A stretch of DNA of 16,603 nt from JAGOEF01 sp029564465 (GTDB lineage Bacteria; Bacteroidota; Bacteroidia; Bacteroidales; ML635J-15): NCBI GenBank assembly GCA_029564465.1, contig JAKQPY010000092.1:1-16603 (forward strand), read 5' to 3'. Positions 13,564-16,603 of the stretch are shown piece by piece. Both the position numbers and the translations under genes were made by a program. Every line of letters starts with the position of its first letter. The stretch's first letter is position 1. A model generated the notes under the pieces. It made no database searches and was not told the DNA's origin. It saw only the letters and a list, made by a program, of their open reading frames with translations.

Positions 13564-14118
13564 TTACTGAATCAGGTGTTCAACAAGAATTTTTACTCCC
13601 AGCCCCATTAAAATCAGGCCGCCGGCAATCTCGATCCGGAATTTTACATAACGTTGCAACATACTGCTAAAGCGGCTTCCGGCAAACGAAACGATAAAAG
13701 TTACCACAACAATACAGAGCACCAGCCCGACAATCTTACCCCCGATAAAGCCCACCGAGGCACCCACTGCCAGTGCATCGATGCTGGTTGCCATGCCCAG
13801 AACAAGCAGGAGCCAGATGTTTTCGGGATTCACGCTGTTGCGGCTGCTGTCGTTTGTAAAACCTTCATACATCATTTTTCCGCCGATAATAACCAAAAGC
13901 GCAAACGCTATCCAATGATCGTAGTCGCAGATCAGCGTGCCGAGTTGCATCCCTGCCAGCCAGCCCAGCAATGGAAAAAGGCCCTGTACGAGAGCGAATA
14001 CAAGCGCAAGTTTTAAAGCAGTTTTGTTCCGGTTTCCGGTAATGCAGCATCCGGTAGCCACAGCAACAGCCAGACAATCAGCATTCAGTGCAAGTGCCAT
14101 GAGAATCCACTCCAGCAT
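13564..14118 (-). CDS. mntP: MntP-family manganese efflux pump
   Basis: MntP proteins are small inner-membrane exporters of Mn(II). This 184-aa protein has about six hydrophobic segments and the two internal repeats of the family. The first carries LNADCLAVAVATG (D14), the second ATSIDALAVGASVGF, both with the Asp-containing signature of membrane segments 1 and 4; GGKMMYEGF in the middle is also typical. I chose ATG at 14118; an alternative TTG at 14124 would add two residues. The frame begins 9 bp after the stop of the broken acyl-CoA ligase on the same strand and may depend on its transcript. No riboswitch of the yybP-ykoY manganese type can be seen, as there is no room between the genes. 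The next gene downstream, serC, has its own promoter. The family is certain; the metal is inferred from characterised homologues. Confidence 0.93.
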   Translation of the reverse strand: MLEWILMALALNADCLAVAVATGCCITGNRNKTALKLALVFALVQGLFPLLGWLAGMQLGTLICDYDHWIAFALLVIIGGKMMYEGFTNDSSRNSVNPENIWLLLVLGMATSIDALAVGASVGFIGGKIVGLVLCIVVVTFIVSFAGSRFSSMLQRYVKFRIEIAGGLILMGLGVKILVEHLIQ

Positions 14119-14127
14119 ACCCAAAAA

Positions 14128-15761
14128 CTAATAAAGGAAACGTTTAATCTTCTGGGTGGCTGTTTTTTCGAACGGCGTCGGTTTGTATATTACTTTGTTG
14201 AGGCGGGCATATTTACTTACCTGCTTGTTGATGTAAATCTGCAATTCAGCCTTGAGTTCCTCAATCTTCCGATCGCTGTAGTCTGATACTTTGTCGTAAA
14301 TATCGTTGTATCGTTGTTCGATTTCTTCCTTATTGAAATGCACCAGAGCAACCAAACCGCCATTCTCTTCAACAACCAGCGATTCAACCACATGGTCGAA
14401 GTTGTTTATAAGAGATTCGATGTCTTCGGGGAAAATATTTTCGCCTCCGCTACCGAGAATCACATTTTTATTTCTGCCGCGAATCGACAGAAATCCATCC
14501 GCACTCAACACACCGAGGTCTCCGGTACGGAACCAGCCGTCAGGTGTGATAACTTCGGCGGTAATTTCGGGTTCTTTGTAATAGCCCATCATAACATTCT
14601 TTCCGCGTGCCCATATTTCTCCCACTCCGGTTTCGGCATCGGGGTTATTGATTTTCAGTTCAACGCCCTGAATGGCAGGTCCGGTAGACTGCAGCCGTGC
14701 AGTACGGGGACTGGTACCGGCAAGCAGGGGGCCGTTTCGGTAAGTCCGTAACCAATCGCAAGAGGAAAGCGGGCATCGAGCAGAAACTGCTCAACCACCG
14801 GATCGAGCTTAGCACCACCCACACCGAAAAACCGGATTTTTCCACCGAAAGTTTTCATCAGTTTTTTACCGGCAATACGGTGGAGCAACATTTTTATATT
14901 GTGATTGCGATACAAGCGGGCAATCAGCTTATTCTTTTTAAAGCTAGGGGCTATTCGGTTCCGGTAGATTTTCTCAATAATCATCGGCACCGTTAGCATC
15001 ATGGTGGGCTTTACTTCTTTCAGAGCTTTCAGCATAACCGAAGGAGCAGCAGCCTGTTTCATGTAGTACACCGAAGCCCCGTTGAAAACCGGCAGTAAAA
15101 ATCCCAGACTGTTTTCGTAGGTATGCGACAGCGGTAGCAACGACAAAAACCTGTCGCTTGGTTCTATGGGTTGCAGTATCCCCGAAGAATGTACCGTAAA
15201 GCAAATATTGCGGTGCGACAACATCACGCCTTTCGATTTTCCGGTTGTACCCGAAGTATAGATGATAGCTGCCAGATCGTCTTCATACACTTTAAATCCG
15301 TTGTTATCGAATTTTCCGTATTGATAATACGCTGTTTTTTCGCCGGACACAATGGCAAAATCGTCAATGTCAATAATATGCTTCAAAAACGGAAGCTCCA
15401 GCGATTTAAGCTTGTGCATCTGCTTGTCGGATACAATGATACAACGTGTTTCGGAGTGTTGCAGCACGTTGCCTGTTTCCACGGCACTAAATCCGGGTAA
15501 AATGGGAACCACAACAGCGCCCATGCCGGTAATGGCAAGGTACGAAATGCCCCAGTTCGGATTGTTTTCGCTCAGAATAGCCACTTTCGTTGATTTTTTA
15601 ACTCCTAACCGGGTTAAAAACGAAATAAGGCTTTTAATCAGGGTTTCAGCTTCACGGTATGTATAGGGTGACTCCGAAACATAGGCTAACATAGGTCTGT
15701 TCCAATGTTTCTCAGCCGACTTTGCAAACTGATACGGTATCGTATATCTTTCTTCTTCCAT
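14128..15761 (-). pseudogene. AMP-binding long-chain acyl-CoA ligase, frameshifted
   Basis: The gene would encode about 544 aa of an ANL-superfamily ligase that activates fatty acids as acyl-AMP and then acyl-CoA. Frame one (15761 to about 14732) has the N-terminal domain with the phosphate-binding motif YTSGTTGKSKGVMLSHRN at 168-184 and reaches GYGLTETAP near 340; it then runs out of frame to a stop at 14655. The other frame continues with LLAGTSPRTARLQSTGPA, then GEIWARGKNVMMGYY, GWFRTGDLG, GRNKNVILGSGGENIFPEDIE and the final KTATQKIKR with the catalytic lysine. The break is at a run of five C on the coding strand (14727-14731); a sixth C restores one frame of 545 codons including the stop. 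Without it the protein lacks its C-terminal catalytic lid. It could be a true mutation or a homopolymer sequencing error; all motifs on both sides are preserved. Confidence 0.88.
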
Positions 15762-15935
15762 TAAGGAATTTTTGGTGTGGCAAGTAAGTCATTTTTTTTA
15801 AGCAAAATGAATGGTTCGCAAATAAGTTATTAAGATGCCCGAAAATATTATACATAGTCGTTCGAATAAATCGAATTTTTACAATTTGTTATATTTATTG
15901 AATTTTGATTTTTATGTATTGTTAACAAGAATTTA

Positions 15936-15968
15936 TTGTGGAAATGCATTAAAATGCTATTACATTTG
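15936..15968 (+). promoter_or_regulatory. Promoter of the glycosyltransferase gene
   Basis: TACATTTG at 15961-15968 matches TAnnTTTG; TTG at 15936-15938 lies 22 bp upstream as a possible -33 element. The -7 element ends 15 bp before the ATG at 15984. The 222-bp AT-rich gap also has to drive the divergent ligase gene, but I see no exact match on the minus strand. Confidence 0.55.
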
Positions 15969-15983
15969 CCTTTTTTGTTGCAA

Positions 15984-16603
15984 ATGACTCTAAAACATCG
16001 CAGGATAATGTTTTTTCCACAGGAATTGCTTTCGCATTATCTGCGTTGCATTTGCCTGGCACGCCAGTTGAAGGATGATTACGAAATTGTTTTTTTTGCT
16101 TCCGAAACCTATGCCTGTTTTGTTGAGAAAGAAGGCTTTTTGTGTATAATGAACGATTTGTCCGACATTTCAGAAGTTTTACGTCATGCCCGCCAGTTCG
16201 ATTTTTCGTGGATCAATCGTGATAGCATCGAAGCAGGTTATACCAAGCAATTTTCTGTCATTATGCAGCAAAAACCCGATATGGTGGTGGGTGATGCCAA
16301 CCTCAGTCTGCGCATGGCAGCTCAGAAAGCCGGTGTTCCCATGGTGGCACTTCAAAACAATTATTTAAGTAAGTACTATGCCGATATCAGGCCTGTTCCG
16401 CACCAACATCCTGCCAATGCCTTTAAGCCTAAGCTGAGCGAGAAAAACTGGAACCGGCTGGTACGTGCTGTCGAGAAAATCGTGTTGCGCTCGGTGCACC
16501 GTCCATTTCGTATCCTGAGGTCGGAATACCGCTTGCCGCGATATCAGAATCTGCTTGATGAATTTGCAGGAGATTATGTGCTCTATCTCGACAATGAGTT
16601 GCT
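15984..16603 (+). CDS. Glycosyltransferase, GT-B fold (partial)
   Basis: Reading from the ATG at 15984 gives 206 codons that remain open to the right edge. The N-terminus MTLKHRRIMFFPQELLSHYL, then RCICLARQLKDDYEIVFFAS and VEKEGF, looks like the first Rossmann half of a GT-B glycosyltransferase of the MurG/UGT type. The stretch PDMVVGDANLSLRMAAQKAG followed by VPMVALQN matches the region where such enzymes have a conserved Asp and a change-of-strand before the acceptor site. The nucleotide-sugar-binding half lies beyond the edge, so donor and acceptor are unknown. A start at ATG 16008 is also possible. A promoter lies just upstream. It is divergent from the ligase gene. Family call is by pattern only. 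Confidence 0.7.
   Translation, partial: MTLKHRRIMFFPQELLSHYLRCICLARQLKDDYEIVFFASETYACFVEKEGFLCIMNDLSDISEVLRHARQFDFSWINRDSIEAGYTKQFSVIMQQKPDMVVGDANLSLRMAAQKAGVPMVALQNNYLSKYYADIRPVPHQHPANAFKPKLSEKNWNRLVRAVEKIVLRSVHRPFRILRSEYRLPRYQNLLDEFAGDYVLYLDNEL

Overview
The window looks like a chromosomal segment of a Bacteroidota bacterium, probably Bacteroidales or a relative. This rests on the gliding-type ABC genes gldF and gldG, the dnaN/epsilon-type exonuclease neighbourhood, A-rich leaders without strong Shine-Dalgarno sequences, and repeated matches to the Bacteroidota promoter -7 element TAnnTTTG. No tRNA, rRNA, transposase or CRISPR array is visible. Both window edges cut through genes.

Layout. 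(1) Positions 1-5472, all on the minus strand and read right to left: gldF, a gldG with an extra N-terminal PspC domain, a DUF4340 gene, dnaN, and a 3'-5' exonuclease cut by the left edge. gldF, gldG and the DUF4340 gene are separated by 3 and 5 bp and form an operon for a membrane complex; dnaN has its own promoter and a terminator-like hairpin behind it. (2) 5593-6711 plus: a PagL-like outer-membrane acyloxyacyl hydrolase, divergent from gldF. (3) 7056-8282 plus: an AT-rich, probably acquired AAA/DUF4143 ATPase with a near-perfect 33-bp palindrome across its promoter. (4) 8693-9973 plus: glyA, preceded by a degenerate 21-bp tandem repeat and followed by a strong terminator. (5) 9974-12392: a repeat island holding one small lipoprotein-like gene (minus) among four copies of an interspersed repeat, an array of four short hairpins, a 12-bp tandem repeat and a 149-nt foldback element that can form a three-way junction. 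(6) 12393-15761 minus: serC with promoter and terminator, an MntP-type manganese exporter, and an AMP-binding acyl-CoA ligase broken by a one-base frameshift. (7) 15984-16603 plus: the N-terminal part of a glycosyltransferase, cut by the right edge.

How the genes relate. GldF and GldG form the membrane part of an ABC complex whose ATPase is not in the window. SerC (serine synthesis) and GlyA (serine to glycine plus one-carbon units) are in one pathway and flank the repeat island, but are transcribed towards each other and are not an operon. The rest is housekeeping or envelope function.

I see no obvious new defence or mobile system. The best leads are the PspC-GldG fusion with its AT-rich 5' end, the three-way-junction foldback, the layered repeats with a 23-bp insertion difference between copies, the palindromic operator of the ATPase gene, and the frameshifted ligase. 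All base counts and pairings were done by eye.
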